This document shows positions 1 through 8,383 of a stretch of DNA of 64,000 nt, piece after piece. Below the pieces are notes generated by a model, which was not told the DNA's origin, did no database searches, and saw only the letters and a program-made list of their open reading frames with translations. Made by a program: the position numbers and the translations under genes. Position 1 is the stretch's first letter, and each line of letters starts with the position of its first letter. Source of the stretch: Paraburkholderia phenazinium (GTDB lineage: Bacteria > Pseudomonadota > Gammaproteobacteria > Burkholderiales > Burkholderiaceae); NCBI RefSeq assembly GCF_900142845.1, contig NZ_FSRU01000001.1, forward strand, positions 2,976,001 through 3,040,000, in the 5' to 3' direction.

Positions 1-2
1 GG

Positions 3-461
3 GAGAAGCTCACGTTACCACTATGCCTCGCAATCGGTGCCCTGCTTGCGACCGTTCGGCTGGCGCGCCCCGGCGCCAAGGTTGGAGCCGGATGGCCCGT
101 CATGACGACACCGGTGCTGGTCGTCTGGATCGCGGCAATTATGATTGTCGTCACCGCGGCACCCAAAGACCGCCTGCCTGCGATACTCGGGCACTCATGG
201 CGGTCATGTCCGTTCAATATTCTTCTGCTCGCCGTTCCAGGTTTCATCGCCATATTCTGGGCCGTCAAAGGTTTGGCACCCACGAGTCTCCGGCTTGCCG
301 GTGCTGCCTCCGGGCTGCTCGCGAGTTCGATCGCCACAGTCGCGTACTGCTTTCATTGCCCTGAGATGAGTCCGGCATTCTGGAGCGTCTGGTATATGGC
401 TGGCATGTTGCTCCCAGCCGCGCTCGGAGCAGTGCTTGGTCACAAATTCCTTCGCTGGTGA
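3..461 (+). CDS. nrsF: NrsF-like (DUF1109) anti-sigma factor, 5' end cut by window edge
   Basis: The reading frame is open from the window edge and ends in TGA at 459-461, so the start lies outside. The visible 152 residues hold about four or five hydrophobic segments and align along their length with the complete DUF1109 protein at 2493-3134; both share the block P-E/S-EMS-x-x-FW-x-VWY and end in LRW. NrsF proteins are inner-membrane anti-sigma factors that hold a SigF-type ECF sigma factor and release it on metal or oxidative stress. A partner sigma gene would normally sit just upstream, outside the window. The next gene, a DUF2282 precursor, carries a SigF-like promoter, which fits this role. 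Family assignment is solid; the sigma partner is inferred. Confidence 0.82.
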   Translation, partial: EKLTLPLCLAIGALLATVRLARPGAKVGAGWPVMTTPVLVVWIAAIMIVVTAAPKDRLPAILGHSWRSCPFNILLLAVPGFIAIFWAVKGLAPTSLRLAGAASGLLASSIATVAYCFHCPEMSPAFWSVWYMAGMLLPAALGAVLGHKFLRW

Positions 462-543
462 GCAACGCTCCGACACTATGCAGTGGTGTCCCTGATCAAA
501 TGGCTGATGTCGACCACCACAGGCAAAAAAAGAAAACTCCCCT

Positions 544-569
544 GTAACCGGACGTCTGTGACCCACGAA
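544..569 (+). promoter_or_regulatory. SigF-type ECF promoter of the bufferin operon
   Basis: GTAACC (544-549), a 16-base spacer, then CGAA (566-569). From memory, this matches the Caulobacter SigF consensus GTAACC-N16-CGAA, which controls DUF2282/DUF692/DUF2063 operons. It sits 49 bases before the DUF2282 start and just after an NrsF anti-sigma gene. No sigma-70 element of comparable quality was seen here. Confidence 0.6.
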
Positions 570-618
570 TTAGATGACGTATCCATCACGGATACCTTCT
601 AACTTCTGGAGAAATTCG

Positions 619-930
619 ATGTCCACAAAAGCCACTGTTAGTTCCACACTGCTCGTCGGCGTTGTTGCGAGCCTGCTTGCATCAGTCGCCCACGCAGCAC
701 CGCTCACAAAAGCGGAAGAAGGTGCAGCCATTGCGGCCCACAAGGAAAAGTGCTACGGCGTCGCCCTGAAGGGGCAGAACGATTGCGCCGCCGGTCCCGG
801 CACGACGTGCCAGGGAACGTCGGCAATGGACTTCCAGGGTAACTCGTGGAAGTTCGTTCAAGGCGGCACCTGCACGAGTATCGAAGTGCCGGGCGGTGGC
901 CATGGCTCGCTCACGCCGCTAAAGTCCTGA
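619..930 (+). CDS. bufA: DUF2282 bufferin-type small periplasmic precursor peptide (BufA/GigP-like)
   Basis: A 103-residue protein with a Sec signal peptide (hydrophobic core about 8-22, AHA cleavage site at 24-26). The mature part holds four cysteines at 45, 56, 64 and 85 in the DUF2282 contexts KCYG, DCAAG, TTCQGT and GTCT. The start ATG at 619 is preferred because the signal peptide begins there and GGAGAA precedes it. Bufferins are copper-induced RiPP peptides whose cysteines are converted by a DUF692 (MNIO) enzyme with a DUF2063 partner, giving a periplasmic copper-binding product; related genes form the gold-induced gig cluster of Cupriavidus. Here the DUF2063 gene follows but the DUF692 gene does not. 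Whether the peptide is modified is therefore uncertain. Confidence 0.85.
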   Translation: MSTKATVSSTLLVGVVASLLASVAHAAPLTKAEEGAAIAAHKEKCYGVALKGQNDCAAGPGTTCQGTSAMDFQGNSWKFVQGGTCTSIEVPGGGHGSLTPLKS

Positions 931-1000
931 ACCGGCCAACGGCTTGATGAACGGGAGCGGCCATGAACGATACCTCAAGGACAACAGCGGTTTGCGAGCC

Positions 1001-1069
1001 TGGCTGTTCGAGTGGCACATCATGGCTGAGGAAACGGTGTCACTCGCTGAGGAGGCCAGCCATGCAGCC
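1001..1069 (+). pseudogene. possible 3' remnant of a DUF692 (bufB) maturation enzyme
   Basis: The frame running through 944-1141 contains LFEW (1004-1015) and then LAEEASHA (1043-1066). These resemble the last residues of DUF692 proteins (typically L-I-E-W-D ... L-x-x-E-A-x-x-A), and they sit where the 3' end of bufB normally overlaps the bufC start. Only about 20 residues resemble the family; the rest of the expected ~280-residue gene is absent. The match is short and could be chance. Confidence 0.25.
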
Positions 1070-1841
1070 GGAAAATCCTTCGGGCGGCCACGCCACCGCG
1101 TTTGCACTGGGTTTGACGGACCCATCGATCACCGCACCTGAAGACGTGATCGCCGCGCCGGGCAAGCGTGTGGTCAAGCGTTACAACGTTTATCGCAACA
1201 ACGTCACGGTCACCCTCATTGACGCGCTGGCTGCGGTCTATCCTGCTATCCAGCGCATCACAGGCGTCGACTTCTTCAGGGCGATGGCCCGTTTCCATCT
1301 CCGCGCGACGCCTCCCACTTCGCCGCTGCTGTTCGAGTACGGACGGGACTTTCCTGCGTTCATCGAATCCTACGAATATGCGCGTGAAATGCCCTGGCTT
1401 GCGGACACCGCGCGCATCGAGCGGGCGTGGCTGGATGCTTATCACGCAGCCGACATGCCTGTGCTCGCTGCCGAGGCGTTAGCCACGATCGAACCGGCGT
1501 CTCTCGCTGAAGTCCGTTTCACACCACACCCCGCCGCGCGGGTGGTGCGATCACGCTATCCCGCCGTCGCCATCTTTGCGATGAACCGGACCGATGGCCC
1601 CGTTACGCCGCTCCGCTCAGGCGAAGCGGAAGACGCGCTCGTGACGCGACCCGGACACGAGGTGCTGGTATCGCGCCTGCCGGCTGGCGGTGCGGCCTTC
1701 CTGACCCATCTTCTAGAAGCTGCATCACTGGGCGAAGCGGTCGCGGCGGCGTTACAGGAGGCGCCCTCCTTCGACATCCAGGCCAACCTGGCAGGGATGC
1801 TTTCAGCCGGCGTATTGACCGGCATTCAACACGGAGATTGA
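1062..1841 (+). CDS. bufC: DUF2063 protein, MNIO partner of the bufferin system (BufC/HvfC/GigB-like)
   Basis: A 259-residue soluble protein of the DUF2063 family. The early block R-YN-YRNN-x-x-x-x-LIDAL with YPA about ten residues later is typical of the N-terminal domain, followed by FFRAMARFH and the conserved LFEYGRDFPAFI. The ATG at 1062 is chosen because GAGGAGG lies seven bases before it and because homologues begin close to this point; a longer frame to 963 lacks family similarity. DUF2063 proteins bind the leader or precursor and deliver it to the DUF692 iron enzyme. The gene overlaps a possible DUF692 remnant and is followed five bases later by a DoxX gene, so it is operonic. Without a DUF692 enzyme nearby it would need one encoded elsewhere. 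Confidence 0.82.
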   Translation: MQPENPSGGHATAFALGLTDPSITAPEDVIAAPGKRVVKRYNVYRNNVTVTLIDALAAVYPAIQRITGVDFFRAMARFHLRATPPTSPLLFEYGRDFPAFIESYEYAREMPWLADTARIERAWLDAYHAADMPVLAAEALATIEPASLAEVRFTPHPAARVVRSRYPAVAIFAMNRTDGPVTPLRSGEAEDALVTRPGHEVLVSRLPAGGAAFLTHLLEAASLGEAVAAALQEAPSFDIQANLAGMLSAGVLTGIQHGD

Positions 1842-1846
1842 CCAGG

Positions 1847-2350
1847 ATGTCGAATCAACAAAACCTGAAACTGCCCTTTCCGGAGCCGCTCGTCTCCGCC
1901 ATTGGCGCGGCGAAGCGACTGATCCAGACGCTCGCGCAACCGTGGCTGGTTCAGCTCGTGCTGCGGCTTGCGCTGGCTGTGCCATTCTGGAAGTCGGGGA
2001 TTCTGAAGTGGCACGGCTTCCTGCAACTCAACGATACGGCGATCGACCTGTTCACGCAGGAGTTTCAACTGCATCTCCCGGGCGGTCCCTATCCGTTTCC
2101 TGCTCCCGCAGTTTTCGCGTTTCTGTCGGGCTGCGGCGAAGTCACATTTCCGGTGCTGCTCGTGCTTGGCCTTGGAACCCGCTTCGCCGCAGCCGGCCTG
2201 ATATTGATGACCTGCATCATCGAACTGACCGTGCCTGAGGGCTGGCCGATTCACCTGACCTGGGTGGCAATGGCACTGGGTATTGCGGCGTGGGGACCAG
2301 GGCTGATATCAATCGACTATCTGCTGGGTGACCGGTCGTTCAGGTCGTGA
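1847..2350 (+). CDS. DoxX family membrane protein (BufD/GigT-like)
   Basis: A 167-residue protein with about four hydrophobic segments and the DoxX-type block LRLALAVPFWKSGILKW near residue 45, followed by AVFAFLSGCGEVTFPVLLVLGLGTR. The ATG at 1847 has GGAG about ten bases upstream and lies five bases after the DUF2063 stop. DoxX proteins are inner-membrane proteins that accompany DUF2282/DUF692/DUF2063 operons; their exact role is not settled, with electron transfer or quinone-linked redox support proposed. It is the last gene of the bufferin operon here. Confidence 0.82.
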   Translation: MSNQQNLKLPFPEPLVSAIGAAKRLIQTLAQPWLVQLVLRLALAVPFWKSGILKWHGFLQLNDTAIDLFTQEFQLHLPGGPYPFPAPAVFAFLSGCGEVTFPVLLVLGLGTRFAAAGLILMTCIIELTVPEGWPIHLTWVAMALGIAAWGPGLISIDYLLGDRSFRS

Positions 2351-2492
2351 TCCCGTGAACGCATCTGACCGGACAAGCGAGGTGGCATCACGAATGCCGG
2401 GTTCGAAGTATTGTCTGTCCCGGACTGAGAGCTTGCCCGACAGCCGGTTCTCGTATTGCATCGCGTATCCGCTTTAAAAACGTTGCGGCAAC

Positions 2493-3134
2493 ATGAGAAC
2501 TTCAGATCTGATACTCAGGCTAACTAACAATCTGACACCGATTGAGTCGAATTTTTCTTCGAAGCGGCTCAATCGGGCGCTTAGTGTTGGCATGGCCAGC
2601 AGCACGGTTTTGCTGGTGGTACTTTACGGCATCCGCAGCGACATGCCGGAATTGCTACTGACGACGATGTTCTGGGTACGGCTCGCGTTTCCAGTAACGA
2701 CACTCATCGCTGCATTGAATCTCGCTGGACGTCTTGGTCGGCCCGGTGCACCCGTCAGGCTGGCATGGTTAGTGGTCACACTACCATTCATTACCATGTT
2801 GCTCGCTGCCACGTTCATGGTATTCGCGACCCCGCCAGGTTATCGCCTGCAACTGATGTTGGGTACCACATGGAAAGTCACCACAGCGAATATTGTTCTG
2901 CTCTCCCTACCATCGCTTGCCGCCGTGATGCACGCCTTGAAGGGACTCGCTCCCATCCACCTGATATTGGCAGGGACAGGCGCCGGACTGCTCGCCGGCG
3001 CGCAAGGTCTGCTCGTATATTCGCTTTACTGTTCAGAGATGTCGGTACCGTTCTGGGGTGTCTGGTACGTACTGGGCATCAGCATCACCGCCGGTATCGG
3101 CGCCCTAGTGGGTCCGCTCTATTTGAGGTGGTAG
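2493..3134 (+). CDS. nrsF: NrsF-like (DUF1109) anti-sigma factor, complete paralogue
   Basis: A 213-residue protein with six predicted hydrophobic segments after a charged N-terminus (RTSDLILRLTNNLTPI), the usual length and layout of DUF1109/NrsF. Conserved cysteines lie in the segment YSLYCSEMSVPFWGVWYVLG. It would sequester an ECF sigma factor at the inner membrane. No ECF sigma gene lies next to it, unlike the usual sigF-nrsF pairing, and it is a second copy 2.5 kb from the partial one at the window start. The 142 bases upstream contain no GTAACC/CGAA promoter. Its start codon has only a weak ribosome site. Confidence 0.85.
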   Translation: MRTSDLILRLTNNLTPIESNFSSKRLNRALSVGMASSTVLLVVLYGIRSDMPELLLTTMFWVRLAFPVTTLIAALNLAGRLGRPGAPVRLAWLVVTLPFITMLLAATFMVFATPPGYRLQLMLGTTWKVTTANIVLLSLPSLAAVMHALKGLAPIHLILAGTGAGLLAGAQGLLVYSLYCSEMSVPFWGVWYVLGISITAGIGALVGPLYLRW

Positions 3135-3166
3135 CCTGGGAAGAGCACCAGGAGAAATCACGTCGC

Positions 3167-3186
3167 AGGAAATCAGGTTTCCTGAT
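3167..3186. repeat. small nested inverted repeat between nrsF paralogue and chemoreceptor
   Basis: AGGAAA-TCAGG-TTTCCT overlaps ATCAGG-TTT-CCTGAT, so two alternative hairpins can form. There is no T-run after it, so a terminator role is doubtful; it could be a protein-binding site. Confidence 0.3.
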
Positions 3187-3254
3187 CAATACAGGTCGTC
3201 TGTGTTGATTCGACGCTGAGTCAACCGTTGCAACCTACATGCGAAGGAAAAGTC

Positions 3255-4952
3255 GTGAAAACCATTGGCAGTCTCAGGATAGGCGCTCGCCTTGGAATTG
3301 GATTTGGCGTGACGCTCGTTTTGCTATGTCTTGTAGGCGCTCTAGGCCTCGCCCAGACTTCCCGCATTTATGCTGGTACGCAAGATCTTGCAACCAATCT
3401 GCTTCCCAGTGTCCAGCGGCTGGGCAATATACGGGCGCTGGCTGATGAAACGCGCCAGGCGTCCTTAAGTTATCTGATTGCAACCAGCTCTTCGGAACGT
3501 CAGTTTCAGCGGTCGAAACACGACGCAGCGCTAAATGAGTTATCGCGGGTGTGGCCACAGTACGAGGCGGTGGTCGGCTCGGCTGAAGAACTGCAATTGT
3601 CGAACCAGATCAAGGCAGCATGGAGCACCTATCTCTCCCTGGACAAACGGCTGAACGAGCTTGCCGACAGTGGAGATGAGCATTTCAGTGACGCCCGGTC
3701 TTTCGCTGGAGGCGAGTCTTTGCGCGCGTTCACCAAAGTCACTGACCTCATTGCGCAGGACATTGCCCTTAATAGTCAGGGAGCGGACGACTCCAGTACC
3801 GAGGCTGCGGCCGCCTTCCACAGCGCCTTGCTGTTTACGTGCGTGCTGATCGGAATAGCCATCGCGTTGAGCCTGCTTGTTGCGTTTATCATCGCTCGCT
3901 CCATCACGGCCCCAATCCGCATGTCCGTGAAGATTGCCCAAACGGTCGCACAAGGCAACCTCACCTCGAAAATCGAAGTACGCGGCAAGGACGAAACGAG
4001 CCAGCTACTGCGAGCGCTCAAACACATGAATGAGCGACTCGCGGAACTGGTTGGACAGGTACGATCCGGCAGCGAGACCATTGCCACGGGCGCTGCGCAG
4101 ATCGCAGCAGGCAATACCGATCTGAGCCAGCGCACGGAAGAACAGGCTGCGTCGATTGAGGAAACCGCAGCGAGCATGGAGGAGCTGACTTCCACCGTCA
4201 GGCAAAACACGGAAAGTGCCCGGCAAGGCAGCGCGCTTGCGGCGAACGCGTCCGACATCGCGCAGCGTGGCGGCAATGTTGTAGGACGGGTGATCGAGAC
4301 CATGCATGCGATATCGGAAAGTTCGGCCAAGGTGAGCGATATCATCGCCGTGATCGAAGGTATCGCTTTCCAAACCAATATTCTCGCGCTCAACGCGGCA
4401 GTCGAGGCGGCACGTGCGGGCGATCAGGGGCGCGGTTTTGCCGTTGTCGCGGCAGAAGTGCGGACCCTTGCGCAACGAAGTGCCAGCGCCGCGAAAGAGA
4501 TTAAAGGACTCATCACACACTCAGTCGAGCGCGTAAAAGCCGGTTCGGATCTGGTGAACGAAGCAGGCATGACCATGGGTGAGGTAGTCCAGGCGGTCAA
4601 GCGCGTCGCCGACCTGATGGAAGAGATTACGACAGCCTCGCTCGAACAGCATACTGGTATCGAACAGGTCAACACGGCCGTTGCGCAGATGGACCAGGTG
4701 ACGCAGCAAAACGCCGCATTGGTTGAGGAAGCCTCGGCCGCCGCGCAATCGATGTCAGCGCAATCCGGCACGCTGCGCGAGATTGTGTCAATTTTCAAGC
4801 TGGCAGTTGACCCTTCGAAGACCGCCCCTGCGACGCCTCGAGCTGAGGTTGCTGCTGTACAACCATTCAAACCGGGCCAGAAAAGAACGGCAGCGGAAAC
4901 GCCTGCCATTCGCGACGCGGCGGAACAGCGTACGGAATGGGCTTCGTTTTAG
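3255..4952 (+). CDS. methyl-accepting chemotaxis protein (Tar/Tsr type)
   Basis: A 565-residue transmembrane chemoreceptor. TM1 is at about 10-32, a periplasmic four-helix ligand-binding domain at about 33-185, TM2 at about 188-213, then HAMP ([24 protein letters not shown]) and the signalling coiled coil. The hairpin tip [22 protein letters not shown] (split at about 368-390) is the near-invariant CheA/CheW contact region. The protein ends in WASF, resembling the C-terminal W-x-x-F docking peptide for CheR/CheB. GTG at 3255 is chosen because AAGGA lies six bases upstream and the sequence begins [10 protein letters not shown], typical of the family; TTG at 3228 is less likely. The ligand is unknown. 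No chemotaxis kinase genes are in the window, so it works with proteins encoded elsewhere. Confidence 0.93.
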   Translation: MKTIGSLRIGARLGIGFGVTLVLLCLVGALGLAQTSRIYAGTQDLATNLLPSVQRLGNIRALADETRQASLSYLIATSSSERQFQRSKHDAALNELSRVWPQYEAVVGSAEELQLSNQIKAAWSTYLSLDKRLNELADSGDEHFSDARSFAGGESLRAFTKVTDLIAQDIALNSQGADDSSTEAAAAFHSALLFTCVLIGIAIALSLLVAFIIARSITAPIRMSVKIAQTVAQGNLTSKIEVRGKDETSQLLRALKHMNERLAELVGQVRSGSETIATGAAQIAAGNTDLSQRTEEQAASIEETAASMEELTSTVRQNTESARQGSALAANASDIAQRGGNVVGRVIETMHAISESSAKVSDIIAVIEGIAFQTNILALNAAVEAARAGDQGRGFAVVAAEVRTLAQRSASAAKEIKGLITHSVERVKAGSDLVNEAGMTMGEVVQAVKRVADLMEEITTASLEQHTGIEQVNTAVAQMDQVTQQNAALVEEASAAAQSMSAQSGTLREIVSIFKLAVDPSKTAPATPRAEVAAVQPFKPGQKRTAAETPAIRDAAEQRTEWASF

Positions 4953-5108
4953 CCGACGTTTGCTATTTACGCGTGACCAATGTGCGCGAAAGCCCGCGCC
5001 AGTCGCCGTTGAGAGCATCACGCCGTGGCAATACGACAGCAATGGAAAATCCAAACGCGGAGCGTGTGAGAAAAGCGTTAAGGTCAGACGAAAGCGAGCC
5101 TTTCGCTA

Positions 5109-6080
5109 TCAAAGATCAAGCACAAGCCGCTCATTCCGCCTCGAGGAACATGTACCGTGAGATACGCACATGTACATCACTTCATTGGCCTCGCGCTGCG
5201 CCGCGTTCAGGATGCTGTCGCGATGCACTGGTTGTCCGGCCACGACACGGACCTCGCACGCCCCGCAGATACCTTCCCTGCAACTATAGTCAATGTCGAC
5301 ACCTTCCTTGAGCAACGTATCCAATAGGCTGGCGCCCGGCGCTACCTCGATTGTCCGGCCACTGCGCGCCAGTTCGACCACATAGGTTTCCGTTGAAGCA
5401 GCCACGGCGCCTTCGACGGGATGAAACCGCTCAAGATGCACGTCACGAATCGACGCTCGCTCGCACGCCAGTTCGAACGCATCGATCATCGACTTCGGGC
5501 CGCAGCAATACGCATGCGTGCCATCAGGCCGCGTAGCAAGCCATGCATCCATGTCGAACCGCCGACCATGGTGCTCGTCGCTAAAGTGCAATTCGACCTC
5601 GATGCCGAGCGACTTCAAATCATCGACAAACGCTGCATCCACGCGAGAGCGCGCCGCATACGCGACGCGAACATCACGGCGCAGCGCGCGCAATCGACGC
5701 GCCATGCAGAGAATCGCGGTAATTCCGATGCCGCCCGCAATCAATGCGCTCGAGGTCGCCGACTCGTCGAGTGCGAACTGATTACGCGGCGAGCCGATTT
5801 CGATCTGTGCGCCACAACGCAACAACTCGTGGATATAACGGGATCCGCCGCGGCTATCCGGCTCGTCGAGGACAGCAATCACATACCGGTCAACTTCGGT
5901 TTGCGCGTTCACGAGTGAATAGCTTCGTACGATTCCATTGGGCAGATGCAGATCGATATGCGCGCCAGCAGTGAAAGATGGAAACGTCGTGTTGCCGGTC
6001 GGCACGAGTTCCACGCTCACAATGCGCGTCGCTTCGTATCGCAGCGTCCGCACCCGTGCTTTGAGTCGTTCAGCACTCAT
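5109..6080 (-). CDS. PDR/VanB-type FMN/FAD-NAD(P)H oxidoreductase with C-terminal 2Fe-2S ferredoxin domain
   Basis: A 323-residue single-chain electron-transfer protein for a Rieske oxygenase. Domains in order: flavin-binding barrel with RSYS at 52-55, NAD(P)H domain with GGIGIT at 116-121, and plant-type ferredoxin with Cys267, 272, 275 and 305 (C-x4-C-x2-C-x29-C). This is the layout of phthalate dioxygenase reductase and VanB. It is the only such reductase in the window, and the only Rieske oxygenase is at 34595-35929, so the two probably work together although they are 28 kb apart. The ATG at 6080 fits homologues better than the TTG at 6095. It is separated from the next co-directional gene by 574 bases and a plus-strand reading frame, so it may be transcribed on its own. 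Confidence 0.9.
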   Translation of the reverse strand: MSAERLKARVRTLRYEATRIVSVELVPTGNTTFPSFTAGAHIDLHLPNGIVRSYSLVNAQTEVDRYVIAVLDEPDSRGGSRYIHELLRCGAQIEIGSPRNQFALDESATSSALIAGGIGITAILCMARRLRALRRDVRVAYAARSRVDAAFVDDLKSLGIEVELHFSDEHHGRRFDMDAWLATRPDGTHAYCCGPKSMIDAFELACERASIRDVHLERFHPVEGAVAASTETYVVELARSGRTIEVAPGASLLDTLLKEGVDIDYSCREGICGACEVRVVAGQPVHRDSILNAAQREANEVMYMCVSHGTCSSRRNERLVLDL

Positions 6081-6169
6081 GGTTTCCACACTCAAAAGTT
6101 CATGGCGAGATTTTTATTGGCGGACAAAAATGGATTCGACAATTCATTCCTCGTCATCATTAGCCAACT

Positions 6170-6589
6170 ATGCGGACTTACAGGATCACGATAGGTTTCG
6201 AAGACCCACCGGAGGGCGGCGTCAACGCCGATGCTGTTGCTGCGACGCTAGCCACGGCTTTTCCCGGTTCAATCTACCAGGTAGAGCAAATAAGCGGCAA
6301 CACCCACACGCAAAACGCCCTTAAAAACAGGCTCGACTTGCCGCGCGATCAAAAGATCTACCTGTCACTGGCTCATTTCATCCAGACGTCGCCAAGCTTT
6401 GACGACCAGATGTTTCGCCTCGACGCGCATCGCGGCGTGGCCAGGGTTGAACTCATCGAGCCCGCATCAAAGTCGGCGCTGCGCTCCAGGTCGTACGCGT
6501 ACGAAACTTCAGATGACCACGAGATCGCATCGCTTGAAGCCGCGATTGCCGCCGACTTCGCTGTCGGCGCCACAACCTCCGATACTTGA
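6170..6589 (+). CDS. hypothetical protein, 139 aa
   Basis: No family was recognised. The product would be soluble, acidic and without a signal peptide or membrane segment, starting RTYRITIGFEDPPEGG. It lies on the opposite strand to its catabolic neighbours, filling the gap between the ferredoxin reductase and an SDR gene. Its codon third positions are less GC-rich than those of surrounding genes and no clear ribosome site precedes the ATG. It may be a real gene of foreign origin or a chance open frame. Confidence 0.4.
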   Translation: MRTYRITIGFEDPPEGGVNADAVAATLATAFPGSIYQVEQISGNTHTQNALKNRLDLPRDQKIYLSLAHFIQTSPSFDDQMFRLDAHRGVARVELIEPASKSALRSRSYAYETSDDHEIASLEAAIAADFAVGATTSDT

Positions 6590-6654
6590 GAGGTACAGGT
6601 CACAGCGGAGCGCGCAACCCGCGCTCCGCCCTGCTCGATGCCTCCCCGCCGTCT

Positions 6655-7461
6655 CTAGACGACGATCCCCCCGTCGATCACCAGTTCCTGCCCCGTGATA
6701 TTTCGTCCACCCTCGCTGGCAAGAAACGACACCATTGCAGCGATATCCCAAGGCTCGTTCAGCTTGCCCAATGCGGGACCCATCTCGGCCGTATAGCGCG
6801 CAACCGCAGTGGACGTATCCACCCCATCGCGACGACCGCGCTCGGCCCACCCGCGTTTCATGCGATCGACGGCAATCGGTCCCGGCGCAATGTAGTTGAC
6901 CGTCACCCCTGAACGTCCCGCTTCGAGCGCGGCGCAACGCGTCAGTCCACGCAGTCCCCACTTCGACGACGTGTAGCCGACCCGCCCTGCCCGTCCACGC
7001 ATGCCGTGATTGCCGCCAATGTTGATGATCCGCCCGTAGCCCCGCTCGATCATCACAGGCAGAAGATACGTCATCGTCAGGAACGGGCCGCGCAGGTTGG
7101 TGCTGATCATGGCGTCGAATTCGGCGATCGGCAGTTTTCCAATCGGCACTTCAACGGCCCCTGGAATAGCCGCGGCATTCACGAGTACATCGATGCGCCT
7201 GTCGGACCACTCGAGAACCGCCCCCAATGCGTCGGCCACCGCTTGCTCGTTCATCAGGTCGAACGCAAAGGCCTGCGCCGTACCGCCCGCTTCGAAGATG
7301 CAAGCCGCCGTCTCGTTCAGCGCATCGAGGCGGCGTCCTGCCAACGCGACGCGATATCCTTCAGACGCCAGCGTCAACGCGATTTCGCGTCCCGTTCCGC
7401 TCGAAGCGCCGGTGATCAGCGCGACGGGCATCTCCTGCTTCGCTCCAGAGGTGTTCATCAT
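6655..7461 (-). CDS. SDR-family NAD(P)-dependent oxidoreductase with Ser-to-Gly active site
   Basis: A 268-residue short-chain dehydrogenase with Rossmann motif TGASSGTG at about 17-24, the NAA motif near 95, and Y163-x3-K167. The catalytic serine, expected 13 residues before the tyrosine, is Gly150 in the sequence NIGGNHG. Two other SDRs in this island have the same change. The start overlaps the stop of the PhyH-type dioxygenase gene (ATGATGA), so translation is coupled. It is the last gene of the long minus-strand run and ends VIDGGIVV, typical of the family. The substrate is probably an alcohol, diol or ketone intermediate produced by the oxygenases in the island; the exact reaction is not known. 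Confidence 0.88.
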   Translation of the reverse strand: MMNTSGAKQEMPVALITGASSGTGREIALTLASEGYRVALAGRRLDALNETAACIFEAGGTAQAFAFDLMNEQAVADALGAVLEWSDRRIDVLVNAAAIPGAVEVPIGKLPIAEFDAMISTNLRGPFLTMTYLLPVMIERGYGRIINIGGNHGMRGRAGRVGYTSSKWGLRGLTRCAALEAGRSGVTVNYIAPGPIAVDRMKRGWAERGRRDGVDTSTAVARYTAEMGPALGKLNEPWDIAAMVSFLASEGGRNITGQELVIDGGIVV

Positions 7462-8342
7462 GGGTTCGTAACCGTGTCGAAGAAACGCGAGCGCGCCATC
7501 GTCTGCGTCTTGTAGATCGAACTGCCTTCACTCGGGAACGGTAAGGTCAGCGGGTTTGGTTCGATACGCACGCGGCTCGTCGGCTCACCCAGCACGATTC
7601 GCGAGTTATATTCGTTCCAGTCGACGTGATAGAACAACGGCCACGCGTCCACTGCGGCGAACTCCAGAAACAGTATGCGGCGCGGCGAGCCCGACCGGTT
7701 CAGGCCAGAACCGTGCACCGTCATCGGATGATGAAACGCAACCGTCCCCGCCTTTCCCACCAGCGGTTGCGCAGTCGAAAAATCAAGACCCTTGGTTGAC
7801 GGATCAATCGCGCCGACGAACCGGTCCTCGCTGTCATGATGCTCATGCAAGGGTCCAAGGTGACTGCCCGACAACACCTGCATGGCACCGTTTTCGACAA
7901 ACGCGTCGTCGATCATCACCGACGCCACGCAGGTCGACATATTGGTGTGCGGCGCAAACGCCCAGTCCTGATGCCACTCGAGGGTCGAACCGACCCGTGC
8001 AGCCTTCACATTGATCTTGCTGTGATTGAGGCGCACCGCGTCGCCCACCACACGGCGGACAAAACCTAGCACGTCCGGATTGCGAGCGAGTTCGAAATAG
8101 AACGGGTCCACGCGATGGGGCTTCTTCATGCGCTGGATCGGCGGCTTTTCGCCGCCCTGCGCGTCTTCGAAATCGAAAATCGCTCGATGCGCATCGTCAT
8201 CCACCGCATCGGCCATTAACCGGTCGGTCAGCGCGCGCAGCGCCTGGGTCACGTGATCGCCGAGCAAGCCCGGCATCACGACATAGCCGCGTTCCTGATA
8301 ATGTTCGACCGCAGCGTCGAATGTTTCGCTATTCAAGTTCAT
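7458..8342 (-). CDS. phytanoyl-CoA dioxygenase (PhyH) family 2-oxoglutarate/Fe(II) oxygenase
   Basis: A protein of about 294 residues with the PhyH iron triad H124-x-D126 (in EWHQDW) and H210 (in PMTVHGSG), and arginines at 221-222 for 2-oxoglutarate. Bacterial members hydroxylate diverse small molecules, not only phytanoyl-CoA. The start is uncertain: AAAGGAG directly abuts the ATG at 8342, so the TTG two codons later, spaced six bases from it, may be used. It follows the DUF1445 gene by 41 bases and overlaps the SDR gene at its 3' end, so an oxidation product could pass to that dehydrogenase. Substrate unknown. Confidence 0.87.
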   Translation of the reverse strand: MNLNSETFDAAVEHYQERGYVVMPGLLGDHVTQALRALTDRLMADAVDDDAHRAIFDFEDAQGGEKPPIQRMKKPHRVDPFYFELARNPDVLGFVRRVVGDAVRLNHSKINVKAARVGSTLEWHQDWAFAPHTNMSTCVASVMIDDAFVENGAMQVLSGSHLGPLHEHHDSEDRFVGAIDPSTKGLDFSTAQPLVGKAGTVAFHHPMTVHGSGLNRSGSPRRILFLEFAAVDAWPLFYHVDWNEYNSRIVLGEPTSRVRIEPNPLTLPFPSEGSSIYKTQTMARSRFFDTVTNP

Positions 8343-8383
8343 CTCCTTTAGTGCAGACGGCTCTCGCCACGTCGCGCCAGCCA

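Noticed and set aside
963..1061. 33-residue N-terminal extension of the DUF2063 protein
   Set aside because: It is not family-like, while a GAGGAGG ribosome site and conserved start occur at 1062.
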